DNA of 64,000 nt, taken from Cohnella panacarvi Gsoil 349 (GTDB taxonomy: Bacteria > Bacillota > Bacilli > Paenibacillales > Paenibacillaceae). A program made the position numbers and the translations under genes. Location: positions 1,213,598-1,277,597 of the forward strand of contig NZ_KI911563.1 in assembly GCF_000515335.1 (NCBI RefSeq), in the 5' to 3' direction. Position 1 is the stretch's first letter. Every line of letters begins with the position of its first letter. Of this stretch, positions 16,853 to 25,691 are shown piece after piece. The notes under the pieces were generated by a model. The model searched no databases. It was not told the DNA's origin and was given only the letters and a program-made list of their open reading frames with translations.

Positions 16853-17929
16853 CTAAGCCACCTCGCCTTTATTTTTACGAAGTCTAAGCTGTTTGAGTAC
16901 CCAACGGATAATACCTGGCGCCGCGACGAAGAAAATGACCGAGCCGATGACGATGCGGATAATTTCCGGCGGCACGTCAGCTCCGAAGCTCATACCCGCA
17001 GCCCCGTACGACAATGTGCCGAACAAGATCGCACCGAACAGGACGCCGAGCGGCGTATTGCCGCCGAGCAGCGCTACCGCGATGCCGTCGAACCCGTGAC
17101 CGGTATGCCCTGCGGATATCGGTTGGTTCAAGAATACGCCGAGCAATTGGAATACACCGGCGAGACCTGCGAGCGCGCCCGAGATGAACATCGCCTTTAC
17201 GACGCCCTTGTTCACGTTGATGCCTGCGTATTTAGCGGCATCCGGATTGAAGCCCACAACGCGCAGTTCGTAGCCCGATTTGGTGCGCCACAAGTACGCG
17301 TAGACGAAAATAACCGCCAGTATCGCGAAGAACATCCCCCAGTGGATCCTGGCGTTGTCCATCGCACGGGAAAGCCATCCGATGGTAACTGCCGCGGAAT
17401 CGTCCACGAAATACGAGCGTCCTTTGCCCGGCTCGAGTACAAACGTATTCACGAGGTAGTTGCCGAGGTGGAGCGCGATCCAGTTCAACATGATCGTCGT
17501 AATGACCTCGTTGACGCCGCGAGCCGCCTTAAGATAGCCCGCGATCATCCCCCAGAAGCCGCCGCATAACGCCCCGACGATAATCGCTAGAGGTGCATGA
17601 ATAAACCATGGGGCATTCACCTGCACACCGATAATCGTCGCTCCGGTCATGCCCACAATGTATTGGCCTTCGGCTCCGATGTTAAACAGCCCCGTACGGA
17701 ACGCAAAAGCGACCGATAAGCCTGTGAAGATAAGCGGTGTAATCGCGGTCAACGTTTCCCCGAAATCATAAGGGTTGCCGAATACTTTCTTCAACAAAGA
17801 CCGGTAAGCTAAGATCGGGTCATAACCGCCGAACAGCATGATAATGGCGCCAACGATAAGGCCGAGCACGATAGCGACAAGAGGTACGACCGCGGAGTCT
17901 TTCGTGAACAATCGGATGACCTTATTCAC
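16853..17929 (-). CDS. nupP: Nucleoside ABC transporter, permease subunit NupP
   Basis: A 358-residue permease with a cytoplasmic N-terminal helix and 9-10 membrane segments. It shares the class landmarks: RTGLFNIGAEGQYIVG, KSGYELRVVGFNPDAAKYAGI and HGFDGIAVALLGGNTPLG. GTG at 17929 is eight bases behind AAGGAGG; a GTG at 17938 is part of that ribosome site and is not used. It overlaps the end of nupO by a few bases, indicating translational coupling. Confidence 0.9.
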   Translation of the reverse strand: MNKVIRLFTKDSAVVPLVAIVLGLIVGAIIMLFGGYDPILAYRSLLKKVFGNPYDFGETLTAITPLIFTGLSVAFAFRTGLFNIGAEGQYIVGMTGATIIGVQVNAPWFIHAPLAIIVGALCGGFWGMIAGYLKAARGVNEVITTIMLNWIALHLGNYLVNTFVLEPGKGRSYFVDDSAAVTIGWLSRAMDNARIHWGMFFAILAVIFVYAYLWRTKSGYELRVVGFNPDAAKYAGINVNKGVVKAMFISGALAGLAGVFQLLGVFLNQPISAGHTGHGFDGIAVALLGGNTPLGVLFGAILFGTLSYGAAGMSFGADVPPEIIRIVIGSVIFFVAAPGIIRWVLKQLRLRKNKGEVA

Positions 17930-19463
17930 GTTGTCCACCTCCTTGCGGTGCTTTGAAGTCTGTCATCATTAAGCCGAGCTCCTCGTCGCTCGTCTGCGCC
18001 GGGTCCACTTCGCCGACGATTCTGCCTTCGTACATAACGGCAATCCGATCGGAAAGCTGCATAATCTCATCCAATTCGAAGGAGATGAGAAGCACGGCTT
18101 TCCCCATGTTCCGCTGTTCGACGAGTCTCTTATGGATAAACTCGATCGCGCCTACGTCCAACCCGCGCGTCGGCTGCGCGGCAATGAGAATTTCCGGGTT
18201 TTTGTCGACTTCCCTGGCGATAATCGCCTTCTGTTGGTTTCCTCCGGATAGCGCGCGCGCCGGCGTATGGATGCCCGGCGTCCGGACGTCGAACTCGGCG
18301 ATCAGGCGCTTCGCGTGTGCATCGATCGCGTCGTAATCGAGAAACCCTCCCTTGCTGAATTGCGGCAGATAGTACGTCTCAAGCACCATGTTCTCCCTCA
18401 TCGGGAAATCGAGCACGAGCCCGTGTTTGTGGCGATCTTCCGGGATGAGCGATATACCGGCTTCCGAGAGCTTGCGCGTCTTCGCGCCCGCCATCTCGGT
18501 CCCGAGAACTTTCAGCGACCCGCTCTCGATCGGTCGCAGTCCGGTAATCGCCTCGATCAACTCGCTTTGGCCGTTACCTTCCACGCCCGCAATGCCGAGA
18601 ATTTCGCCGCGTCTTAAGACGAACGACGTCTCGTTGAGCGCTCTTAGTCCTTGCCGGCCCTTAACGACGAGTTTATCCAATTCAAGCACAGGCTCGCCAA
18701 GCACGGCGCTCTTTTTATCCAGCTTAAGCGATACTTCGCGGCCGACCATCTTCTCGGCCAGTTGATTCGGATTCATGCCGGCTACGGGCAACGTATCGAT
18801 CCATTTGCCGCGCCTCACGATCGTAACCTGATCCGCGATCGCCATTATTTCCTTAAGTTTATGAGTGATCAGAATAATCGATTTGCCTTGCTCGACGAGT
18901 TTCCGCATGATAACGAGCAGCTCTTCGATTTCCTGGGGCGTAAGCACCGCGGTCGGCTCGTCGAAAATGAGAATGTCCGCGCCGCGATACAACGTTTTCA
19001 AAATTTCGACCCTTTGCTGCATGCCCACCGAAATTTCATCGATCGTGGCGGTCGGGTCTACGTTCAACCCGTATTGCTTCGATAAATTGGCAACCTTCTC
19101 GTTCGCGCTCTTATAATTCACAGCCAAGCCTTTGGTCGGCTCGCTTCCTAGAATGATGTTCTCCGTGACCGTAAAAGGGTGCACCAGCTTGAAATGCTGG
19201 TGCACCATTCCGATGCCAAGCTTAATGGCTTTATTCGGGCCGTCGATGACGACCTGCTCGCCGTTAACGAAGATTTCCCCTTCATCAGGCTGATACAGTC
19301 CGAACAGTATGTTCATCAGCGTCGACTTGCCCGCGCCGTTCTCGCCGAGCAGGGCGTGAATCTCGCCCTGCTTCAGCTCGAAACTGACACGGTCATTGGC
19401 GACGATGCCGGGGAAACGCTTCGTTATGTTCCGCATTTCTACGACTGTGTCCGCCTTATTCAT
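17922..19463 (-). CDS. nupO: Nucleoside ABC transporter, double ATPase NupO
   Basis: A 513-residue protein of two fused ABC domains. The first has a full Walker A (LLGENGAGKSTLMN), signature SVGMQQRVEI and Walker B LIFDEPTAVL. The second has a degenerate Walker A (GVEGNGQSELIEA, no GK[ST]) and the signature SGGNQQKAIIARE, as usual in the sugar/nucleoside-type ATPases, where only one site is fully active. It powers the NupPQ channel. ATG 19463 follows AAAGGGTG. Confidence 0.93.
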   Translation of the reverse strand: MNKADTVVEMRNITKRFPGIVANDRVSFELKQGEIHALLGENGAGKSTLMNILFGLYQPDEGEIFVNGEQVVIDGPNKAIKLGIGMVHQHFKLVHPFTVTENIILGSEPTKGLAVNYKSANEKVANLSKQYGLNVDPTATIDEISVGMQQRVEILKTLYRGADILIFDEPTAVLTPQEIEELLVIMRKLVEQGKSIILITHKLKEIMAIADQVTIVRRGKWIDTLPVAGMNPNQLAEKMVGREVSLKLDKKSAVLGEPVLELDKLVVKGRQGLRALNETSFVLRRGEILGIAGVEGNGQSELIEAITGLRPIESGSLKVLGTEMAGAKTRKLSEAGISLIPEDRHKHGLVLDFPMRENMVLETYYLPQFSKGGFLDYDAIDAHAKRLIAEFDVRTPGIHTPARALSGGNQQKAIIAREVDKNPEILIAAQPTRGLDVGAIEFIHKRLVEQRNMGKAVLLISFELDEIMQLSDRIAVMYEGRIVGEVDPAQTSDEELGLMMTDFKAPQGGGQRE

Positions 19464-19484
19464 AATAGCACCCTTTTATCGATA

Positions 19485-20567
19485 TTATTGGGCTGTCGGT
19501 ACAGTGATTTCACCGCTGATGATTTTGTTCTTGTACTCTTCTACTTTAGCGAGCACGTCTGCAGGAACGTTCTTCGAAGACGTCTCAGGCAAACCTACGC
19601 CATTGTCTTTCAGACCGAGAACCGTTACTTTGCCGCCGGCGAATTTGCCGTCAAGCAAATCTTTGGATATGCGATATACCGCTTCGTCAACGCGCTTCAG
19701 CATGGAAGTCAGCGTTACGTCGTCGCCGAACTCGATGGATTGGTCTTTGTCGACGCCGATAACCCAAACCTGCTTGCCGCTCGATTTGCGCTCTTTGGCT
19801 TCGTTGAATACGCCGTTGCCCGTGCCGCCCGCAGCGTGGAAAATGATGTCCGCGCCGTCGTTATAGATCGTAGCCGCTGCCGCTTTGCCAAGGTCTGGCT
19901 TGTCGAATGCGCCCGTGTAGTTTTTGATGATTTGCGCGTCAGGATTTACCGCTTTAACGCCGGCTTCGAAACCGAGGTCGAAACGTTTGATGACCGGGAT
20001 GTCGATGCCGCCGACGAAGCCGATTTTGTTCGTCTTCGTCATCATGCCCGCAACGACGCCGACCAAGAAGGAGCCTTCGTTCTCGGCGAACGTTACGGAT
20101 TCCACGTTCGGAGCTTCGACAACGCTGTCGATGATCGCCAGCTTGGCGTCCGGATTCTGTTTAGCCGCTTCCGTGATCGCGTCGCCCAGCAAGAATCCGA
20201 TGCCCCAAGTGAGGTCGTATTTCTCGCGCACGAATTGGTTGATGTTCGTCAAATAGTTCGTTGCTTCTTTAGACTCGAGGTATCTTACTTCCGCCGTAGT
20301 GTCTTTCGACAGCTTCTGCAGGCCTTCCCACGCGCTTTGGTTGAACGACTTGTCGTTGACGCCGCCCACGTCGGTAACCATTGCGAACTTTTTGCCGGCG
20401 CCTGCCGAGCTTGCAGGGCTAGCCGCTTCGCTTGCTGCCGGGCTGCTCGCGACAGGGCTTGCGCCCTCGTTCGTGTTGTTGTTGTTCTTCGCGCCGCAAG
20501 CCGTCAAGGCAAGCGAAGCGACAAGCATAATGCCCGTTGCGATTTTCGCTGTCTTTTTCATTTTCAT
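19485..20567 (-). CDS. nupN: Nucleoside-binding lipoprotein NupN (BMP family)
   Basis: A 360-residue BMP/PnrA-like solute-binding protein. Lipobox LALTACGAK (Cys about 24), then a low-complexity Asn/Ser/Ala/Pro linker to residue 60, then the two-lobe binding domain starting FAMVTDVGGVNDKSFNQSAW. Motifs IGFVGGIDIPVI and ADIIFHAAGGTGNGVF are typical. It captures purine nucleosides outside the membrane for NupOPQ. ATG 20567 follows AAAGGAG; a second ATG two codons later is also possible. The gene lies 63 bases after punA and may have its own weak promoter. Confidence 0.92.
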   Translation of the reverse strand: MKMKKTAKIATGIMLVASLALTACGAKNNNNTNEGASPVASSPAASEAASPASSAGAGKKFAMVTDVGGVNDKSFNQSAWEGLQKLSKDTTAEVRYLESKEATNYLTNINQFVREKYDLTWGIGFLLGDAITEAAKQNPDAKLAIIDSVVEAPNVESVTFAENEGSFLVGVVAGMMTKTNKIGFVGGIDIPVIKRFDLGFEAGVKAVNPDAQIIKNYTGAFDKPDLGKAAAATIYNDGADIIFHAAGGTGNGVFNEAKERKSSGKQVWVIGVDKDQSIEFGDDVTLTSMLKRVDEAVYRISKDLLDGKFAGGKVTVLGLKDNGVGLPETSSKNVPADVLAKVEEYKNKIISGEITVPTAQ

Positions 20568-20587
20568 GACTCTCCTTTTGTCTAATA

Positions 20588-20614
20588 ATTATATAATGTG
20601 TTGCGTGAAACCAA
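20588..20614 (-). promoter_or_regulatory. Possible internal promoter before nupN
   Basis: Minus strand TTGGTT (20614-20609), 15-base spacer, TATAAT (20593-20588). The spacer is short, so activity is uncertain; it could give extra nupN expression within the operon. Confidence 0.4.
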
Positions 20615-20630
20615 GAGTTAGACGAGCGTT

Positions 20631-21452
20631 CTACAGCTTCGCTACGACTTCCTTCACCAGGGAGATAAACTTCGGCTTCGTCCGATTCGCCACTTCGATC
20701 ACTTGCTCGTGGCTAAGCGGCTCAAGCTCTTCCCCGATCGCCATATCCGTAACGCATGAAATGCCGATAACCTGCATCGCCATGTGGCTCGCGACGATCA
20801 CTTCCGGCACGGTAGACATTCCGACGGCATCCGCGCCTAGCCGGCGCAGCATGATAAGCTCAGCCGGCGGCAGATAGTTCGGCCCGGAGATGCCGCCATA
20901 GACGCCTTGCTGAACTTCTATCCCCAGCGACGCAGCCGTGTCTCGCACCAGCTTAATCAGCTCCGGCGTATACGCCCGGCTCATATCCGGGAACCGCGGT
21001 CCGAGCGTCGGCTCGTTGTGACCCACAAGCGGATTCGCGCCGGTCAAGTTCAGGTGATCTTGAATGATCATCAGATCTCCGGGCTTGAACGCCGGATTCA
21101 TTCCGCCGCACGCGTTCGTAACGAACAGTTGCCGGACGCCCAGCGCCTTCATGACGCGAACGGGGAACGTAACCTCCTGCATCGAATAACCCTCGTAATA
21201 ATGGAACCGCCCTTGCATCGCAATGACGGGTTTGCCTTGCAACTGTCCGATGACGAGCTGCCCCGCATGTCCCTCGACGGTCGAGACCGGAAAATGAGGG
21301 ATCGATTCGTACGGGATCTTGACGGCTCCCTGGATCTCGTCCGCAAGCTCGCCCAATCCGGAACCTAGGATAAGACCGATCTGCGGCGTTACTGTGATTC
21401 GTGATTGAATGAACGCTTTGGCGGCTTCCATTGTCTGTAGTAATTGGCCCAT
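20631..21452 (-). CDS. punA: Purine-nucleoside phosphorylase (trimeric, PupG/PunA type)
   Basis: A 273-residue enzyme that splits inosine and guanosine with phosphate into the base and (deoxy)ribose-1-phosphate. Class marks of the trimeric type: LILGSGLGELADEI (phosphate-binding loop), STVEGHAGQLVIGQL, MQGRFHYYEGYSM, VTNACGGMNPAFKPGDLM and GISGPNYLPPAELIMLRRLG with ADAVGMSTVPEVIVA. The start is ATG 21452, seven bases behind GGAGG; a TTG at 21470 precedes the ribosome site. Lies between pdp and nupN in the operon. Confidence 0.95.
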   Translation of the reverse strand: MGQLLQTMEAAKAFIQSRITVTPQIGLILGSGLGELADEIQGAVKIPYESIPHFPVSTVEGHAGQLVIGQLQGKPVIAMQGRFHYYEGYSMQEVTFPVRVMKALGVRQLFVTNACGGMNPAFKPGDLMIIQDHLNLTGANPLVGHNEPTLGPRFPDMSRAYTPELIKLVRDTAASLGIEVQQGVYGGISGPNYLPPAELIMLRRLGADAVGMSTVPEVIVASHMAMQVIGISCVTDMAIGEELEPLSHEQVIEVANRTKPKFISLVKEVVAKL

Positions 21453-21505
21453 TCCATCACCTCCTTCCAAGTATGCCCCTTCAGGGCGAATAATTGTCCG
21501 ACGCG

Positions 21506-22807
21506 CTAGACGATCTCTCCCGACAGCAGCGGCGGAGGTTCGACCGGATCGTTCCGAAGGGCGATAGAAGCGCGAATTTTGTCCGTCGCCTCCGCGACTT
21601 CTTCGTTATTCGCATGAATCGTCGCAAGCGGTTGTCCCGCGGCAACGGGGTCTCCGACTTTCTTGTGCAGCACGATGCCGACCGCTAGATCGATGACGGA
21701 TTCTTTGGTCGCCCTGCCCGCGCCGAGCATCATCGCCGCCAGCCCCATGTTCTCGGCCGCGATCGATGCGACGTAACCGGACTTCTCCGCAACCACTTCG
21801 ATTTGATGCTTGGCGGTCGGGAGCCGGCTCGGCTCGTCGACGACGGAGGCATCGCCGCCTTGCGCCGCAAGGAACGTCTTGAATTTCTCGATCGCCTTGC
21901 CGCTCGCGATCGCTTCTTTCAGCAGTTCCGCCGCTTCGGCCTGCGTTGCCGCTACCCCCGCAAGAACCGCCATATGGCTTCCCAGCGTCAGGCAAAGCTC
22001 GGTTAAGTCCTTAGGCCCGACGCCGCGCAGCGTGTCGATCGCTTCCCGTACTTCGAGAGCGTTGCCGATGGCGTTGCCGAGCGGCTGGCTCATATCGGAG
22101 AGAACGGCGATCGTGCGGCGACCGACGCGGTTGCCGATATCGACCATACACGCGGCGAGCTCTTTGGCCTCGTCCAACTCTTTCATGAACGCGCCGTCCC
22201 CCGTCTTGACGTCCAGTACGATGGCATCCGCGCCGGAAGCGATCTTCTTGCTCATGATCGAGCTGGCGATCAGCGGAATCGAGTTAACGGTTCCGGTAAC
22301 GTCGCGCAATCCGTACAGCTTCTTGTCCGCAGGCGTCAGCTTATCGCTTTGTCCGATAACGGCAAGGCCGTGCCGATTAACGAGCGATATGAATTCGTCC
22401 TTGTCGATTTCCACGTGAAAACCCGGCACGGACTCCAACTTGTCGATCGTGCCGCCCGTATGGCCTAACCCGCGGCCGGACATCTTGGCGACGGGCACGC
22501 CGACGGATGCGACGAGCGGCGCCAATACGAGCGTGGTCGTGTCGCCGACGCCGCCCGTGCTGTGCTTATCCACCTTAATGCCGGCAATGCCGGACAGATC
22601 GATGACTTCCCCGGAGTTTACCATCGCCATCGTCAGATTCGCGCGTTCGTCCGGCGTCATTCCGCGGAAGAAAATCGCCATCGCCATGGCGGACATCTGG
22701 TAATCGGGAATCGTCCCTTGCGTATATCCGTGAATGAGGGCATCGATCTCGCTTTTCGCGAGCTCGCCGCCATCCCGCTTTTTCGTAATCAAATCGACCG
22801 TTCTCAT
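21506..22807 (-). CDS. pdp: Pyrimidine-nucleoside phosphorylase
   Basis: A 433-residue enzyme, the same length as Bacillus Pdp, that cleaves uridine, thymidine and deoxyuridine. The N-terminal helical domain begins [16 protein letters not shown]; the phosphate and nucleoside sites are in [16 protein letters not shown] and [18 protein letters not shown]. The C-terminal PYNP_C domain covers about 345-433. ATG 22807 is preferred: an ATG three codons upstream lies only two bases behind GGAGGGG. Confidence 0.95.
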   Translation of the reverse strand: MRTVDLITKKRDGGELAKSEIDALIHGYTQGTIPDYQMSAMAMAIFFRGMTPDERANLTMAMVNSGEVIDLSGIAGIKVDKHSTGGVGDTTTLVLAPLVASVGVPVAKMSGRGLGHTGGTIDKLESVPGFHVEIDKDEFISLVNRHGLAVIGQSDKLTPADKKLYGLRDVTGTVNSIPLIASSIMSKKIASGADAIVLDVKTGDGAFMKELDEAKELAACMVDIGNRVGRRTIAVLSDMSQPLGNAIGNALEVREAIDTLRGVGPKDLTELCLTLGSHMAVLAGVAATQAEAAELLKEAIASGKAIEKFKTFLAAQGGDASVVDEPSRLPTAKHQIEVVAEKSGYVASIAAENMGLAAMMLGAGRATKESVIDLAVGIVLHKKVGDPVAAGQPLATIHANNEEVAEATDKIRASIALRNDPVEPPPLLSGEIV

Positions 22808-22825
22808 GAACGGCATCCCCTCCGC

Positions 22826-23497
22826 TTAATAGCCTTGGGCCGTTCCGCCCGTTACGATCGCAATGCCGGAGCTTGCGCCAAGACGGGTAGCGCCGGCCTG
22901 AATGAGCTTGCGAGCCGTCTCCAAATCCCGAACGCCTCCGGATGCTTTAATGCCCATGTCCGGTCCGACGACGTGCCGGATCAACGCGATGTCTTCGACC
23001 GTCGCGCCGCCCTTGCCGAAGCCGGTCGACGTCTTGACGAAGTCCGCTCCCGCCTTCTTGCAAAGCAGCGAGGCTTCCTTCTTCTCTTCGTCCGTCAAAT
23101 AGCAAGTTTCGATGATGACTTTGACCTTCGCTTTGCCTTTGCAGGCTTGTACGACCGCTTCGATGTCGCGCAACACGGCTTCCTTCAGACCCGACTTCAA
23201 TGCCCCTACGTTAAGCACCATGTCGATTTCGGTCGCGCCTGCCGCGATCGCGTCGGTCGCTTCCGCTGCCTTGATTTCCGTACGGCTTGCGCCGAGCGGA
23301 AAACCGATGACGGTCGTCAGCCCGACCGGACTGCCTTGCAGCTCTTTAGCCGCCGCAGGGACCCAGTACGGATTGACGCATACGGTCGCGAAACGGTACT
23401 GCTTCGCTTCCCCGCAAATCCGAATGATGTCTTGCTCCGTGCTTGCCGCACCCAACAACGTATGGTCGATCATGCTTGCGATTTGCTCCGCTTTCAT
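22826..23497 (-). CDS. deoC: Deoxyribose-phosphate aldolase
   Basis: A 223-residue class I aldolase that splits 2-deoxyribose-5-phosphate into glyceraldehyde-3-phosphate and acetaldehyde. The Schiff-base Lys155 lies in [16 protein letters not shown]; Asp92 (ATEIDMVLN) and Lys184 (GIKASGGVR) complete the site. It lies between pdp and deoR; its product enters glycolysis. Confidence 0.96.
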   Translation of the reverse strand: MKAEQIASMIDHTLLGAASTEQDIIRICGEAKQYRFATVCVNPYWVPAAAKELQGSPVGLTTVIGFPLGASRTEIKAAEATDAIAAGATEIDMVLNVGALKSGLKEAVLRDIEAVVQACKGKAKVKVIIETCYLTDEEKKEASLLCKKAGADFVKTSTGFGKGGATVEDIALIRHVVGPDMGIKASGGVRDLETARKLIQAGATRLGASSGIAIVTGGTAQGY

Positions 23498-23512
23498 CCA
23501 GCACCTAACCTC

Positions 23513-24463
23513 TTATCTCTTGGATTTATCTAGCAACGCCTTGGCCGTAATCTGATCGGTCACAAGCGTGTTGCCGTATCGGCCTCTCAACGCTCCGTAG
23601 ATCGCGCCCACCTTCGATGCGCCGCCAGCGACGAGAATCGCGTGCTCCTTGTGCCTGAGCTCGGCCAACTCGATGCCGATCGTCCGTTCGTTCAATTTGG
23701 GCAAACATATCTCCCCGTCTTGGTCGTAATAACGGGAACAGATGTCGCCGACCGCGCGGGACATAATGACTTCGAGCTCGTCCGGACGCATATAGTTCGA
23801 ATTGATTAGAACCGAATCCGGCGTCGGCGCCCCCGCGGTGAATACCGCGATATTCGCGTTCTTGGCCATGTCCATGACGCGCCGGATGTGACGATCCGTC
23901 ATGATCGCTTGCTTGACGATCGTCTGGTCCACGATGGCCGGCAAATACATAAAGTAAGGAATGACGCCGAAGGCTTTGCCGAATAAATGAACGATTTCCG
24001 AAGGCGAAATCAGAATGTCCGCGTCGCTGACGCCGCCGTTCAACTGCACGACTAACGAGTTCTTAAGCGACTTCGTTTGCAGATGCAAGGCGACTTGATA
24101 CATCGTCGATCCCCAGGAGGCGCCGATCGTATCGCCGTCTTTAGCGAGGGACACGATATAATCTGCAGCCGCTTGGCCGATATATTTCTTCACGATGTTA
24201 TCGTCGTATGTAGGAGTAAAAGCAATAATAACCTGATCGAGCTCGAACCGCTCCATCAGCTTCTTGCGCAGCTGCTCGATATCCTTCGTCGGATCGTGAA
24301 TCTCGATGTGCACGATGCCTTCGGATTTCGCCTGCTGCAGCAGCCGCGAGACCGTAGGTCTCGAGACGCCGAGCGTCTCCGCGATCTGGCTTTGGCTATA
24401 GTCCAGGTGGTAATACAGCTTGGCCGCTTCGATAACTTTTTTGATTTTGTCGGATTCCAACAA
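23513..24463 (-). CDS. deoR: Deoxyribonucleoside regulator DeoR (SorC family)
   Basis: A 316-residue SorC-family repressor. The N-terminal HTH is YSQSQIAETLGVSRPTVSRL (about 22-42); the effector domain has GASWGSTMYQVA, QLNGGVSD, DRHIRRVMDMAK and AVGDICSRYYD, very close to Bacillus DeoR, which responds to deoxyribose-5-phosphate. The likely start is TTG 24463 with a poor ribosome site, which would keep the repressor at a low level. It is the first gene of deoR-deoC-pdp-punA-nup, so the operon is probably autoregulated. Confidence 0.92.
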   Translation of the reverse strand: MLESDKIKKVIEAAKLYYHLDYSQSQIAETLGVSRPTVSRLLQQAKSEGIVHIEIHDPTKDIEQLRKKLMERFELDQVIIAFTPTYDDNIVKKYIGQAAADYIVSLAKDGDTIGASWGSTMYQVALHLQTKSLKNSLVVQLNGGVSDADILISPSEIVHLFGKAFGVIPYFMYLPAIVDQTIVKQAIMTDRHIRRVMDMAKNANIAVFTAGAPTPDSVLINSNYMRPDELEVIMSRAVGDICSRYYDQDGEICLPKLNERTIGIELAELRHKEHAILVAGGASKVGAIYGALRGRYGNTLVTDQITAKALLDKSKR

Positions 24464-24492
24464 CGGTCACACGCTTTCATACGGCGGATTTT

Positions 24493-24526
24493 TGAAATTA
24501 TGTTCACCCGAGATGAAATTATGTTC
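24493..24526. promoter_or_regulatory. Tandem DeoR operator-like repeats
   Basis: TGAAATTATGTTC occurs at 24493-24505 and again, identical, at 24514-24526: 21 bases apart, i.e. two helix turns. Each has a GAA-N6-TTC dyad. They lie just downstream of the predicted start of transcription, where a repressor would block elongation or promoter clearance. Confidence 0.65.
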
Positions 24527-24536
24527 TACAGCGCTT

Positions 24537-24542
24537 ATTATA
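24537..24542 (-). promoter_or_regulatory. -10 element of the deoR operon
   Basis: Minus strand TATAAT in GGGCTATAATAAGC; the -35 is weak. Transcription would start near 24530. Confidence 0.55.
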
Positions 24543-24580
24543 GCCCATTCGCCACCTTTTAGCTAGGTAAAATTACGCAG

Positions 24581-24613
24581 AAAAGCTGACGCCCGCACAG
24601 GAGTGTCAGCTTT
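24581..24613 (-). terminator. Terminator of pfkA
   Basis: GTCAGC-type arms: AAAAGCTGAC (24581-24590) and GTCAGCTTT (24605-24613). On the minus strand the stem is followed by TTTTCTG. Confidence 0.75.
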
Positions 24614-24692
24614 CCTCGACCTTTGTAAAGCGCAGTCTAAATGTACCCCGACGTCAGCCATTCTATTCCAGATCGGCTGACAACGTCGAAGC

Positions 24693-25661
24693 TTATTGGG
24701 ATAGACGCATCGCCAAATTGTACAGATCAATGTTGAACGATTTCTTCGTCGAAACGACTTTGTCGATATCCGTCGCGACGAACTCGCCTTTAATAATGCC
24801 GATCGATTTGCCGGAATCCCCTGCGCGCAGCCTCTGTACCGCATGGTCGGCCAATTGGCTGGCCAAGATCCGGTCGTTGTGCGTCGGCGAGCCGCCGCGT
24901 TGAATGTGCCCGAGCACCGTAACGCGAGGCTCGATGCCGCTGAATTCGGTAATGCCGCGCGCGATATCTTCTCCGGTGCCGACGCCTTCGGCAACGACGA
25001 CGATGCCGTGACGCTTGCCCTTCATGAAGTTGTCCTTCATCCGAAGCGAAATTTCTTTGACGTCGAACGGAACCTCCGGAACGAGAATCGCTTCCGCCCC
25101 GCTCGCCAGGCCCGCATATAGCGCGATATCGCCGCAATGGCGGCCCATGACCTCGACCACGGACGAACGCTCGTGCGAAGTCATCGTGTCGCGAAGCTTA
25201 TTGATGGCATCTACGACGATGCTGACCGCCGTATCGAAGCCGATCGTGAAATCGGTGAACGGAATATCGTTGTCGATCGTTCCCGGCAAGCCCATCGTCT
25301 TGATTCCGAGCTTGCTCAGCTTGTTCGCGCCTTGATACGAGCCGTCTCCGCCGATGACGATGAGGCCGTCTATGCCGTGCTCGCGAAGCACCTCCGCTCC
25401 GCGCTGCTGACCTTCCGCGGTCATGAACTCTTTGCAGCGGGCCGTCTGCAGAATCGTACCTCCGCGCTGTATGATGTCTCCGACGCTGCGCAAATCCATC
25501 GGACGCAAATCTTGATTCAAGAGGCCTTGGTATCCTCTCTGGATTCCGTATACCTCGAGGCCATGGTATAAGCCGCTCCGTACGACGGCGCGGACTGCCG
25601 CGTTCATCCCTTGAGAATCTCCGCCGCTCGTCAGAACGGCAATTTTCTTCACTTCACTCAT
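24693..25661 (-). CDS. pfkA: ATP-dependent 6-phosphofructokinase
   Basis: A 322-residue phosphofructokinase. ATP site LTSGGDSQGMN (10-20) and IGGDGSYQGA (103-112), catalytic Asp130 in GTIDNDIPFTD, fructose-6-phosphate contacts in EVMGRHCGDIAL and HIQRGGSPTHNDR. It commits glucose carbon to glycolysis. Unlike Bacillus it is not next to accA or pyk but 30 bases behind ytpB, probably in one transcript. ATG 25661 follows GGGAGGAATC. Confidence 0.95.
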   Translation of the reverse strand: MSEVKKIAVLTSGGDSQGMNAAVRAVVRSGLYHGLEVYGIQRGYQGLLNQDLRPMDLRSVGDIIQRGGTILQTARCKEFMTAEGQQRGAEVLREHGIDGLIVIGGDGSYQGANKLSKLGIKTMGLPGTIDNDIPFTDFTIGFDTAVSIVVDAINKLRDTMTSHERSSVVEVMGRHCGDIALYAGLASGAEAILVPEVPFDVKEISLRMKDNFMKGKRHGIVVVAEGVGTGEDIARGITEFSGIEPRVTVLGHIQRGGSPTHNDRILASQLADHAVQRLRAGDSGKSIGIIKGEFVATDIDKVVSTKKSFNIDLYNLAMRLSQ

Positions 25662-25691
25662 TCCCGATTCCTCCCTAATGTCTCCCGGCCC

